From Firmicutes bacterium UBA6132 (GTDB lineage: Bacteria; Bacillota_A; Clostridia; Tissierellales; Sedimentibacteraceae): a stretch of DNA of 7,691 nucleotides. Location of the stretch: positions 13,237 to 20,927 of the forward strand of contig DIVM01000063.1 in the NCBI GenBank assembly GCA_002435835.1, written 5' to 3'. The notes beneath the pieces were generated by a model. It did no database searches, was not told the origin of the DNA, and saw only the letters and a list, made by a program, of their open reading frames with translations. Position 1 is the first letter of the stretch. The number at the start of each line of letters is the position of its first letter. This document shows, one piece after another, positions 1-6,323 of this stretch. Position numbers and translations under genes: made by a program.

Positions 1-1115
1 ATTCCTGGCCAACTGTAATTTACAATTAAATCCATAACCTCATTAGAAAATTTTTCGACTTTATTATTATATTTTTCATTATATAATTTTATATAATAAT
101 GGATTAATTCTTCAATATCTTCCTTTCTTTCTCTTAAAGGAGGTATTTCTAAATATAATACGTTTAATCTATAATATAAATCGGTTCGTAATTTCTGCTG
201 TTTTAATAGTGATTGAGGACTTTCATTAGTAGCTGTAATTAATCTTGTATTAACTCTTTTTACCTTAGAACTGCCTAGTCTTCTTATTAAACCATCTTCC
301 AATACTCTCAGTAACTTCCCTTGCAAATCTATATGCATAGAATTTATTTCATCTAAAAACAATGTCCCATTATTTGATAATTCAAACAATCCAGGTCGAT
401 TCTCTGCATCTGTATAACTACCTTTTTCACTTCCAAACAGTATGCCTTCAAGCAAAGTATTTGGCAAAGCTGCACAATTTTGTGCAACAAAAGGAAATTC
501 CCTCCTATTTTTATTTAAATTATGTAAAGACTGTACAAGAACTTCCTTCCCGGTTCCTGTTTCACCATAAACTAAAACAGAAGAATCACTACAAGAAATT
601 TTATTTATTTTCTCCCTTAGGTCATTAATAGCCTTGCTTTTACCAACAAAATTGTTTATTGAATATATTGTTCCATTATCATTTCCGCAACCATTTCTGT
701 TTTTGCTTTTCTTTATTTCTTTTTGCTCATTTTCTAATAATTTTATTCTATTTTCCATCTCATGGTACCCACCCATTTCACGGTAAATATCTATTACTCC
801 TATTATTTCACCATTTTCTTTTATAGGATATGTTGAGTTAAATGAATTAATTTTTTTACCATAAGATGTTATAAATTCATCATAATATCCAATTAAAGGT
901 TTGCCAGTATTAATAACCTTTAAAATATGACTATCCTCAATAGACACTGATTTAAACAAACTAAAAGCATTCTCTCCAATTATATCCTCGCCTACTATTC
1001 CTAATTTTTCTTTACATCTGTTATTAACATATACAAGCTTAAGAGATAAATCAAATATTAAGATTCCTTCTTCAACATTATCTAAAATTATTTCCTTAAT
1101 TAAATTTTCATCCAT
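1..1115 (-). CDS. Sigma-54-dependent transcriptional activator, PAS + AAA+ (RocR-like), 3' end cut by window edge
   Basis: This frame stays open from ATG at 1115 to the window edge (371 codons). The ATG follows a GAGGTG ribosome binding site. Residues about 1-115 look like a PAS sensor domain. Residues about 118-135 are a charged linker. From about 153 the AAA+ domain begins: Walker A GETGTGKE (184-191), a sigma-54 contact loop reading GSYTDA (232-237), Walker B LFLDEIN (252-258), a sensor stretch ITATN (293-297) and RTDLYYRLN (310-318). The last visible residues, SWPG, are where the family continues into WPGN.REL and then a Fis-type helix-turn-helix, here outside the window. Family members use ATP hydrolysis to remodel sigma-54 RNA polymerase. 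The ENRPGLFE segment after the loop resembles RocR-type activators of arginine/ornithine catabolism, so a similar amino-acid role is an inference. The contact loop departs from the usual GAFTGA. I saw no -24/-12 promoter in the window, so its targets may lie elsewhere. The function class is secure; ligand and targets are not. Confidence 0.93.
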   Translation of the reverse strand, partial: MDENLIKEIILDNVEEGILIFDLSLKLVYVNNRCKEKLGIVGEDIIGENAFSLFKSVSIEDSHILKVINTGKPLIGYYDEFITSYGKKINSFNSTYPIKENGEIIGVIDIYREMGGYHEMENRIKLLENEQKEIKKSKNRNGCGNDNGTIYSINNFVGKSKAINDLREKINKISCSDSSVLVYGETGTGKEVLVQSLHNLNKNRREFPFVAQNCAALPNTLLEGILFGSEKGSYTDAENRPGLFELSNNGTLFLDEINSMHIDLQGKLLRVLEDGLIRRLGSSKVKRVNTRLITATNESPQSLLKQQKLRTDLYYRLNVLYLEIPPLRERKEDIEELIHYYIKLYNEKYNNKVEKFSNEVMDLIVNYSWPG

Positions 1116-1156
1116 GTTTCACACCTCATACTACACTAATGTTTTGAAAATGAATT

Positions 1157-1185
1157 ATAATAAGAATTATATTTTTATAATTCAA
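1157..1185 (-). promoter_or_regulatory. Candidate housekeeping promoter of the sigma-54 activator gene
   Basis: Reading the minus strand, TTGAAT (1185-1180) and TATTAT (1162-1157) are separated by exactly 17 bases. They match the sigma-A -35 and -10 consensus at 4 and 5 of 6 positions. Transcription would start near 1150, giving a leader of about 35 bases before the GAGGTG site and ATG at 1115. The region is AT-rich, so a chance match is possible. Confidence 0.4.
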
Positions 1186-1205
1186 AAGACTTTAGAATTC
1201 TTAAG

Positions 1206-1349
1206 AAAAAGTAGGTTAAACATTTTATACACTGAAATAATTATACATTAACTAAATTAATTATTTTGTCGTATATTGTAATAATGTTTGTTATTAGGGA
1301 TATGAAATTATTAATTTATTTAATGCAATTTATAATAAACCTACTTTTT
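1206..1349. repeat. 12-bp perfect inverted repeat with 120-bp AT-rich spacer
   Basis: AAAAAGTAGGTT at 1206-1217 is matched by its exact reverse complement AACCTACTTTTT at 1338-1349. The core GTAGGTT is not pure A/T, so it is less likely to be chance than the surrounding AT palindromes. The spacer carries no gene. It could be the two ends of a tiny mobile element remnant, a pair of regulator half-sites, or the base of a long RNA structure. I see no clear target-site duplication next to the arms. Confidence 0.45.
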
Positions 1350-1391
1350 GTTGATAGTAGATTAAAAATAAAACATATAATCATAAAATGA

Positions 1392-1424
1392 GCCAACATA
1401 AAATCCATAGGATTCAATGTTGGC
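1392..1424 (-). terminator. Compact hairpin, candidate terminator of the symporter-opine dehydrogenase operon
   Basis: GCCAACAT (1392-1399) pairs with ATGTTGGC (1417-1424). After a 2x2 internal mismatch, AATCC (1402-1406) pairs with GGATT (1410-1414) around a 3-base loop. On the minus strand the stem is followed by TCATTTTATGATTATATG and then TTTTATTTTT further on, a diffuse rather than ideal U-tract. It sits about 170 bases past the cyclodeaminase-like stop codon. Termination is plausible; the U-run is the weak point. Confidence 0.45.
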
Positions 1425-1544
1425 CCATATCTTTCTGTATCTACTCCTTGCAGATAAGATACATTATTAAATTTTAACTTTATAATAATAGAAAATATAA
1501 ATATTTCTTAACTGCTATATTTCTTTTCTTATTTAGTAATTCAA

Positions 1545-1578
1545 TTCATAGTTAGAATTAACAAATCCTAACTATGAA
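1545..1578 (-). terminator. 11-bp stem-loop just past the cyclodeaminase-like stop codon
   Basis: TTCATAGTTAG (1545-1555) pairs perfectly with CTAACTATGAA (1568-1578) around a 12-base loop. The stem begins 16 bases after the stop codon of the last operon gene, where a 3' transcript end or an RNA-stabilising hairpin is expected. The bases after it on the minus strand (TTGAATTACTAAATAAG) are only moderately U-rich, so it may protect the 3' end rather than terminate efficiently by itself. Confidence 0.4.
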
Positions 1579-1594
1579 CAAAGAGCCAAAAGAT

Positions 1595-2665
1595 TTAAAT
1601 ACTACTTTCTTCTAATACCATAGACTTTGGATAATAAGTTTCTTTATCATCTTCCCAATAATTTACTCTAACACCAAGCCCTTTTTCTGTTGCTAACTTA
1701 TAAGCATGTGCCACAACTGTGATGTCCTCTATTCCCATTCCTACCGCATTAAAATAGATAATTTGATCATCATTTTCACGACCAGGTTTTTTCTTATTAA
1801 TAATTTCTCCCAATTCAGAATCTATGTCTTTATCTTTTATGAGACCTTCTTTGTACATAAGGGCAACTGTACTTATCATTCTGTGTTTAATGCCTTCCCA
1901 GGTATCACAAACTATCAGGTCAGCTTTAGAAACGCAGTCATAAGATACCTCATGATCCGCCATATTCATTATTAAAGCTCCCCTTTTGATCCATTCATAC
2001 TCAATAAATGGATCTGTAGCTAAAGTAACTGTAACAATTATATCACTTTTCTCTGTAGCATCTTTCAAATTCTCAACAGGAATCACTTCAATTCCATATT
2101 TTTCTGTCATTTCTGTAGCAAATAGTTCTGCACGATCAAAATATAAATCGTAACAGTAAATTTTTTTTAATGTTGAGCATTCAACCAATGCTGCTTCAAG
2201 CTGAGTTCTTCCTTGTGCTCCAGCTCCACATATGAGCATAGTTTCAGCATTCTTTCTTGCAAGATATTTTATTGCAAGCCCACCAACTGCACCCGTTCTC
2301 TTTGCACTGATATTTGTTCCATCTGCAATGGCTATCGGTAGCTTTGTTTCAGCATCATTAAGCACAACTGTTACACTTGCACGTGGAAGACCATTTTTTA
2401 TATTATTTGGACCACTTCCAATCCACTTAATACCAAGAACATTATATCCTCCTCCTATGAAACCAGGCATCGCATTGATTCTTCCATATTTATTTTCATC
2501 CTCTGGAGTATCACCCCAACGTGTTACAAGTTTCCCAGTATTAATAGCATCACCTTTATCAAATAAGGATAGGCAATTTTCCACATCCTCAATTATTGTT
2601 TTCATGTCGTTAGCTACTAAAGTGTTAACAACTGAATTGTTCATAAATAAAATATCATGCTTCAT
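1595..2665 (-). CDS. Ornithine cyclodeaminase/mu-crystallin family NAD(P)-dependent enzyme
   Basis: This 356-residue protein has the length and layout of the ornithine cyclodeaminase/mu-crystallin family. Family members include ornithine and lysine cyclodeaminases, ketimine reductases, an alanine dehydrogenase and SbnB, which splits an opine-like intermediate. Visible features are the substrate-binding lysine in GIKWIGS (K80), the conserved arginine in SAKRTGA (R123), the Rossmann motif GAGAQG (147-152) and the C-terminal FNAVGMGIED (305-314). The loop that normally reads D.PGK.EL with the catalytic aspartate is replaced by MADHEVSYD (235-243), about three residues shorter, so standard ornithine-to-proline activity is uncertain. 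A subgroup annotated as tyramine oxidase subunit B has a similar overall look and is an alternative label. The ATG overlaps the upstream opine dehydrogenase gene by 11 bases and has its own GGAGG site about nine bases upstream, so the two are translationally coupled. It is the last gene of the operon and is expected in the cytoplasm. Confidence 0.88.
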   Translation of the reverse strand: MKHDILFMNNSVVNTLVANDMKTIIEDVENCLSLFDKGDAINTGKLVTRWGDTPEDENKYGRINAMPGFIGGGYNVLGIKWIGSGPNNIKNGLPRASVTVVLNDAETKLPIAIADGTNISAKRTGAVGGLAIKYLARKNAETMLICGAGAQGRTQLEAALVECSTLKKIYCYDLYFDRAELFATEMTEKYGIEVIPVENLKDATEKSDIIVTVTLATDPFIEYEWIKRGALIMNMADHEVSYDCVSKADLIVCDTWEGIKHRMISTVALMYKEGLIKDKDIDSELGEIINKKKPGRENDDQIIYFNAVGMGIEDITVVAHAYKLATEKGLGVRVNYWEDDKETYYPKSMVLEESSI

Positions 2666-3764
2666 ATAGTTCTCCCTCCAAACCTGTTTTAAAATATTGC
2701 AAAATATCTTCCTTAAACATACCGTTGATACCCAAATTCTTTAGTGAACGTCCAGTTTCTCTGAAATTAGTCTTATAAATAGAACTTGCTATCTCAATAA
2801 CAGCATCAATATTTGGAGTTGATACACCTACAACTTTTCCCAATTCTGAAATTGGAACTAATCCTGTTGGAACATCTTCAGTTACATATCTTACGTGAAT
2901 ATTCCTAGGAGCCTTTATCTCTTCATACGCCTTGTTATTATTTATCCTTTCATATAGAGTTTCACCATAGGTATCATAGGATTTAACCAACCAATCTTTA
3001 GCTGAAATAATATCTGCCCCATATGCATTTGCAACACTAAGGCGTTCTTCATCAATTATTTCTATCAATTCTCCTACTGAGGGACTTATACCCTCCCAAT
3101 AATACTTGAATCCTCTTTCGTCACTCTCAATTCTACCTATATTAAGTAATACAGGTATAGGATGAAACAAACTTCCTATATTTGAAAGACTAGTCCACAT
3201 TACATTAGAAACAGGATTAAATTGTGTATAAAAAGGTGTAAGTGCTTCAATTACTTCATTTATTCTATTTCCAGGAATAGAACTTATATCTACTGACTTC
3301 TTTATTCCATAAATACTAACAGAATTACCATCAGTTTTTCGACAAGAATAAATTAGAGTCTGTGATTCTGAAACTATTATATCTTTATTACATCCTAAGG
3401 AACGAATAGTATGTAAAAACTCTATAGCTCCTGCTGTACGTCCAGGATTAAGAATTACTATTTGACCATCCTCAAGAAACTCACAACAAGCCTCAGCAAT
3501 CATTTTATGTGTAAAAGCTGGAGTAACTACCATTATTATTTTTACACCTTTAATTGCCTCTCCAATATTAGAGGTTACGAGTGTTGGTTTAACCTTTGTA
3601 ACTTCATCATTATAATTAAGATTAATATATCCTTTCTCTTGAATATCCTTTAGAAATTCAGGGAATAAATCACAAAGATTTACACTTCCATTCATGCTTA
3701 AAATATGTGCTGCTATTGCTGTTCCTCCATTGCCTGCACCTATTACAGCTACTGAATTTATCAT
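2655..3764 (-). CDS. Octopine/nopaline (opine) dehydrogenase family protein
   Basis: This 369-residue cytoplasmic enzyme belongs to the NAD(P)-dependent opine dehydrogenase family, which reversibly joins an amino acid and a 2-oxo acid into an N-carboxyalkyl amino acid. The N-terminal Rossmann motif is GAGNGG (9-14). Further signatures are NPGRTAGAIEF (106-116), SESQTLIYSCR (132-142), the NIGSLFHP block with histidine 201, LLNIGRIE (206-213) and EGISPSVGELIEIIDEER (224-241). H201 and D297 (in YVTEDVPTG) line up by position and context with the His-Asp pair reported as catalytic in the Arthrobacter enzyme, so it looks active. The length is typical. The start codon shares ATGA with the symporter's stop, and an AGGGAGG site lies about 10 bases upstream. 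The amino-acid and oxo-acid partners cannot be deduced. No nicotianamine-synthase-like gene is adjacent, so a staphylopine-type metal carrier pathway is not supported here. Uptake genes nearby favour breakdown of an imported opine, but synthesis is not excluded. Confidence 0.93.
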   Translation of the reverse strand: MINSVAVIGAGNGGTAIAAHILSMNGSVNLCDLFPEFLKDIQEKGYINLNYNDEVTKVKPTLVTSNIGEAIKGVKIIMVVTPAFTHKMIAEACCEFLEDGQIVILNPGRTAGAIEFLHTIRSLGCNKDIIVSESQTLIYSCRKTDGNSVSIYGIKKSVDISSIPGNRINEVIEALTPFYTQFNPVSNVMWTSLSNIGSLFHPIPVLLNIGRIESDERGFKYYWEGISPSVGELIEIIDEERLSVANAYGADIISAKDWLVKSYDTYGETLYERINNNKAYEEIKAPRNIHVRYVTEDVPTGLVPISELGKVVGVSTPNIDAVIEIASSIYKTNFRETGRSLKNLGINGMFKEDILQYFKTGLEGELYEA

Positions 3765-5149
3765 GAGGCCATTTCCTCCCTTTGTACCAGCTTAGGATTC
3801 TTAATCCAGAAACCAGTGAACCTTAAAAATGCAATCAGTACAACTGCTAAACCAGTAAAAATTAGTCCTGTATTAAGAGCACCCCAAGATACAATCAAAA
3901 ATGGATATGCTGATGTTATCAATCCACCACCAATATAAGGACTCATAAATGTCGAACTCAAAGCATACATACTACCAGCATCAGTTTTCAACTCAGGGTC
4001 ACATGTACGCATTAACAAGTAAGCTATTGCAGCAACACCAGTAGCTGCTCCATATCTCATTATACCATGCTCAAACCAATTATTTGGGAATATGCGAGGT
4101 GAAAGCCATAGGAATACCCATATAGTTACTGACATAACAATCACAAATCCTATTAGAAGTTCCTTCCAGTATGTGAATACAACCGGTATTGAAATAGATG
4201 CAACTGCCGATGTAACTAAAATTTCCAGTGCAAATCCCTGAATACGCAAGAGCACATTTCTATCAACTAAATCTTTAAGAGTAGTTCTCTGAATTAGAAT
4301 ATTAAGAAGCCATCCACCTATCATAGCAAATGGAAACAATGGTATTGTAAATGACAGATAAGTTTTACTTGTCCATACTATTACCCAACCTATAAGAATT
4401 GATATTCCAATAAGTCCAAAATGAAAAGCAAAAGTTTCAACAACATCATTGCTAATGGTTAATGATGATCCTATTGGACGATTTTCTACAAAAACTTCTT
4501 TAGCATTATTGCCATCTGCTTTAACTGTAAGAAGTGTAGTGTAACCTTTTCTAACGCCTAAGTTAATTAATGCCATACCACCAAATATTCCTGCTAACAA
4601 TCCTATAGTAGCAGTTGTTTTACCTACATCTCCGCCTTCTGCCCAATTTAGTTCCTCAAATATTGATACCATTCCACCTGCTGTACCATGACCACCAAGG
4701 AAACCAATTTCAAATGTACTACCAAAAAGTGGATTTGTTCCAAATAAAGGTGTAAAAATAAGCACAGTTAAAAGACAAACTAAACCAATCTGAAAGAAAT
4801 CATGTATGTAAAACTGAATAACCCCTGGAACTAACGTTTTTGCCTGACTCTTAAGACTTTTATTACTCCTTGGAACTCCAAGAAGCATAACAGCAAAAAC
4901 GATTACAATCATATTACTGGAAAGTCCACCAATAGAAGACATCATATCAGCAGGGATAACCTTTAACATGTAAGGACCTAAAATCATTCCAAATATTCCT
5001 GCTAATAGAGAAGCTGGTATAAATGCTTTTTTTAAGAAAGGTACCTTTAATCTAACTAAAGTTGCTACTAAAATTAAAATTGATACAATTGAAACATAAA
5101 GCATCAAGCTTTGCTGTGTATTACTTGTTATTTTTTCGATAGGAAACAT
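3761..5149 (-). CDS. GltS-type (ESS family) sodium/glutamate or related solute symporter
   Basis: This 462-residue integral membrane protein has about ten to twelve hydrophobic segments and the two inverted pore-loop motifs of the glutamate:sodium symporter family. The first half carries GFLGGHGTAGG (149-159) and the second half RYGAATGVAA (365-374). Family members couple Na+ entry to glutamate uptake in the cytoplasmic membrane. At 462 residues it is longer than the roughly 400-residue E. coli GltS; part of the extra length is a polar segment around 205-240 between the halves. There is no cleavable signal peptide; an N-terminal stretch of about 16 residues precedes the first helix. The ATG follows a perfect AGGAGG six bases upstream. 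It is the first gene of the operon and overlaps the opine dehydrogenase by 4 bases. That pairing suggests the cargo may be an acidic amino acid or an opine such as an N-carboxyalkyl amino acid, rather than simply glutamate; this is inference. Confidence 0.9.
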   Translation of the reverse strand: MFPIEKITSNTQQSLMLYVSIVSILILVATLVRLKVPFLKKAFIPASLLAGIFGMILGPYMLKVIPADMMSSIGGLSSNMIVIVFAVMLLGVPRSNKSLKSQAKTLVPGVIQFYIHDFFQIGLVCLLTVLIFTPLFGTNPLFGSTFEIGFLGGHGTAGGMVSIFEELNWAEGGDVGKTTATIGLLAGIFGGMALINLGVRKGYTTLLTVKADGNNAKEVFVENRPIGSSLTISNDVVETFAFHFGLIGISILIGWVIVWTSKTYLSFTIPLFPFAMIGGWLLNILIQRTTLKDLVDRNVLLRIQGFALEILVTSAVASISIPVVFTYWKELLIGFVIVMSVTIWVFLWLSPRIFPNNWFEHGIMRYGAATGVAAIAYLLMRTCDPELKTDAGSMYALSSTFMSPYIGGGLITSAYPFLIVSWGALNTGLIFTGLAVVLIAFLRFTGFWIKNPKLVQREEMAS

Positions 5150-5171
5150 TATATTCCTCCTTTAATTTTTA

Positions 5172-5200
5172 TTGACTTTCTTAAATTTTAACAGTATAAT
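5172..5200 (+). promoter_or_regulatory. Strong sigma-A-type promoter candidate pointing toward the LysR gene
   Basis: TTGACT (5172-5177) and a perfect TATAAT (5195-5200) are separated by exactly 17 bases, close to the ideal housekeeping promoter. Transcription would start near 5207 and read through the cre-like palindrome and LysR box before reaching the LysR start at 5339, a leader of about 130 bases. Its -35 begins only 23 bases from the symporter start codon, so it lies inside the leader predicted for the opposite operon. Confidence 0.5.
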
Positions 5201-5213
5201 TTTAAAACATAAA

Positions 5214-5227
5214 TGGAATCGATTTCA
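5214..5227. promoter_or_regulatory. cre-like CcpA operator
   Basis: TGGAATCGATTTCA matches the catabolite-responsive element consensus TGWAANCGNTNWCA at all but the third position. It lies within a longer near-palindrome (5210-5231) with arms TAAATG and CATTTA and a central AATCGATT. In Firmicutes CcpA binds such sites when preferred carbon is plentiful. Here it lies just downstream of the predicted start sites of both facing promoters, a position suited to blocking both. A palindromic operator for another regulator is an alternative. Confidence 0.5.
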
Positions 5228-5235
5228 TTTACGTA

Positions 5236-5264
5236 ATTGTAACATTTAATGTAATATATATCAA
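5236..5264 (-). promoter_or_regulatory. Candidate promoter of the symporter-opine dehydrogenase-cyclodeaminase operon
   Basis: On the minus strand, TTGATA (5264-5259) and TACAAT (5241-5236) are 17 bases apart and each match the sigma-A consensus at 5 of 6 positions. The start site would be near 5229, with a leader of about 80 bases before the symporter ATG. A LysR-type box is centred about 55 bases upstream of that start, where such regulators usually activate. An alternative -10, TATACT at 5198-5193, has no good -35. Confidence 0.45.
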
Positions 5265-5273
5265 ATATCTAAA

Positions 5274-5294
5274 ATGTTATTAAGATTATAACAT
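5274..5294. promoter_or_regulatory. LysR-type regulator binding box (T-N11-A palindrome)
   Basis: ATGTTAT (5274-5280) and ATAACAT (5288-5294) form a perfect 7-7-7 inverted repeat. Its core TTAT-N7-ATAA is the 15-bp T-N11-A layout typical of LysR-family sites. It lies between the divergent LysR gene and the operon, 10 bases upstream of the operon's predicted -35. This position fits both activation of the operon and autoregulation of the LysR gene. Confidence 0.5.
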
Positions 5295-5338
5295 AAAATG
5301 TATAAATAATTTAATAACCAATAAATGGGAGACTAAAT

Positions 5339-6271
5339 ATGGATTTGATAAAAGCTGATTATATATTAGAAATAGTAAAGCAGGGGAGTTTTTCAAAAGC
5401 TTCAGAAAAACTTTATATAGCTCAACCATCATTAAGTAGATACATAAAAGAGTTAGAAGAAAAAATTGGATTAAAAATTTTTATCAGATCAAAATCTCAA
5501 ATTATTCTTACAGAAGCTGGCGAAAAAATTGTTGAGTATATTAATAAATCGCAGTTTCTCAAAGATGAATTAATTTCTAATTTAAAAGAAATAAAAAATA
5601 ATAATTCAGCTGAGATAAAAATTGGAATTATATCTTGGCTAATACAGCCATATTTGGAATCTGCAATTCCTGCATTTAAAGAATTGTATCCTAATGTTGA
5701 TTTTATTTTAGCAGAAAAAAGTGCATATGAAATGGAGAATTTAATATCAAAAGATAGAATTGATGCATGCATTACAAATGGTCCTCTGATAAGTTCGATA
5801 TTAGATTATCAAGTATTAAATTATAATAAAATGGTATTAGCAGTTCCAAAAAACTCACAAATAGCTTTAGAAAATTATGATTTTAAAAATAATAAATATA
5901 TAAATAAAACTATAAATTTAAAAAACATTGAAGATCAAAACCTAATATTAGTAGATGAAAATTCAAGAGTGGGTAAAATTTCAAGAGAAATAATTAAATA
6001 TCATAAAATTAATCAGACAAATATTGTAGAAGTTACTAATTTAAACACCGCTATGACAATGTCCTCAGCAGGATTAGGAATTACTTTTTTACCTGAAACT
6101 TTTATCTTAAAAAGTACTAATGATACTTTTAAACCAATATATTTTTCTTTAGGAGAACCAGAATTTTCATTTCCTATTATTATTGTGTATAAAAGTGAAA
6201 AGTATAATAATAATAATTATTATTATTTGAAGTTATTTATAGATTTTCTAAAAAACTACAAATTAGTTTAG
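5339..6271 (+). CDS. LysR-family transcriptional regulator, divergent to the opine operon
   Basis: The 310-residue protein is of normal LysR length. The N-terminal winged helix-turn-helix spans about residues 3-62, with the characteristic GSFSKASEKLYIAQPSLSR (16-34), ELEEKIGLKIFIR and TEAGE. A linker helix follows (about 65-90). A periplasmic-binding-protein-like effector domain runs from about 92 to 300, with the typical AGLGITFLPE (244-253). The ATG has a GGGAG site eight bases upstream. Divergent placement from the three-gene operon, with a T-N11-A box between them, makes it the probable activator of that operon; the inducer is unknown but may be the transported substrate or a product. It is cytoplasmic and likely a tetramer, as usual in the family. 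The C-terminus has an odd run of asparagines then tyrosines (289-296) encoded by an AAT/TAT simple-sequence palindrome. Family assignment is secure; the regulatory target is inferred from position. Confidence 0.93.
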   Translation: MDLIKADYILEIVKQGSFSKASEKLYIAQPSLSRYIKELEEKIGLKIFIRSKSQIILTEAGEKIVEYINKSQFLKDELISNLKEIKNNNSAEIKIGIISWLIQPYLESAIPAFKELYPNVDFILAEKSAYEMENLISKDRIDACITNGPLISSILDYQVLNYNKMVLAVPKNSQIALENYDFKNNKYINKTINLKNIEDQNLILVDENSRVGKISREIIKYHKINQTNIVEVTNLNTAMTMSSAGLGITFLPETFILKSTNDTFKPIYFSLGEPEFSFPIIIVYKSEKYNNNNYYYLKLFIDFLKNYKLV

Positions 6272-6323
6272 TTATATAATTAAAATCAGACAATTATGCT
6301 TGATTTTAATTATATAACTTTTT
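6270..6323 (+). terminator. Intrinsic terminator of the LysR gene
   Basis: A 19-bp perfect stem (6270-6288 with 6301-6319) closes a 12-base loop and runs into TTTTT (6319-6323). Its left arm starts inside the LysR stop codon TAG, so no spacer separates gene and terminator. The stem is almost all A/T, with few G:C pairs. On the opposite strand the bases after the stem are not T-rich, so it is probably mainly one-directional. Confidence 0.8.

Larger units (their letters stand above)
1116..1594. other. Gene-free intergenic region of 479 bp
   Basis: This lies between the stop of the cyclodeaminase-like gene and the start of the sigma-54 activator gene, both on the minus strand. I found no open frame with a credible ribosome binding site, no tRNA and no recognisable riboswitch. 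It holds the activator's likely promoter, a 12-bp inverted repeat with a 120-bp spacer, a compact hairpin near 1392-1424, a smaller 7-bp inverted repeat (TGTATCT at 1436-1442 with AGATACA at 1457-1463) and an 11-bp stem-loop near 1545-1578. An AT-only 9-bp inverted repeat (1235-1243 with 1258-1266) is probably a product of base composition. Confidence 0.7.

Noticed and set aside
362..628. Open frame of 88 codons on the plus strand
   Set aside because: It is antisense to the AAA+ domain of the sigma-54 activator, whose motifs are unambiguous.
1420..1438. Possible sigma-54 -24/-12 promoter starting at TTGGCCC
   Set aside because: The GG is not followed by GC at the required 10-base spacing, and the GG belongs to the 1392-1424 hairpin.
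1706..1975. Open frame of 89 codons on the plus strand
   Set aside because: It lies antisense within the cyclodeaminase-like gene and shows no recognisable motif or ribosome binding site.
2232..2669. Open frame of 145 codons on the plus strand, opposite the cyclodeaminase-like gene
   Set aside because: It is fully antisense to a clearly conserved protein, has no ribosome binding site, and its composition is what the opposite codons would produce.
5497..5772. Open frame of 91 codons on the minus strand
   Set aside because: It is antisense to the LysR coding sequence, which has a full family match.
6206..6227. Perfect 22-bp palindrome inside the 3' part of the LysR gene
   Set aside because: It is made only of AAT/ATT triplet repeats encoding Asn and Tyr in an AT-rich gene, so it is best explained by simple-sequence drift rather than a binding site.
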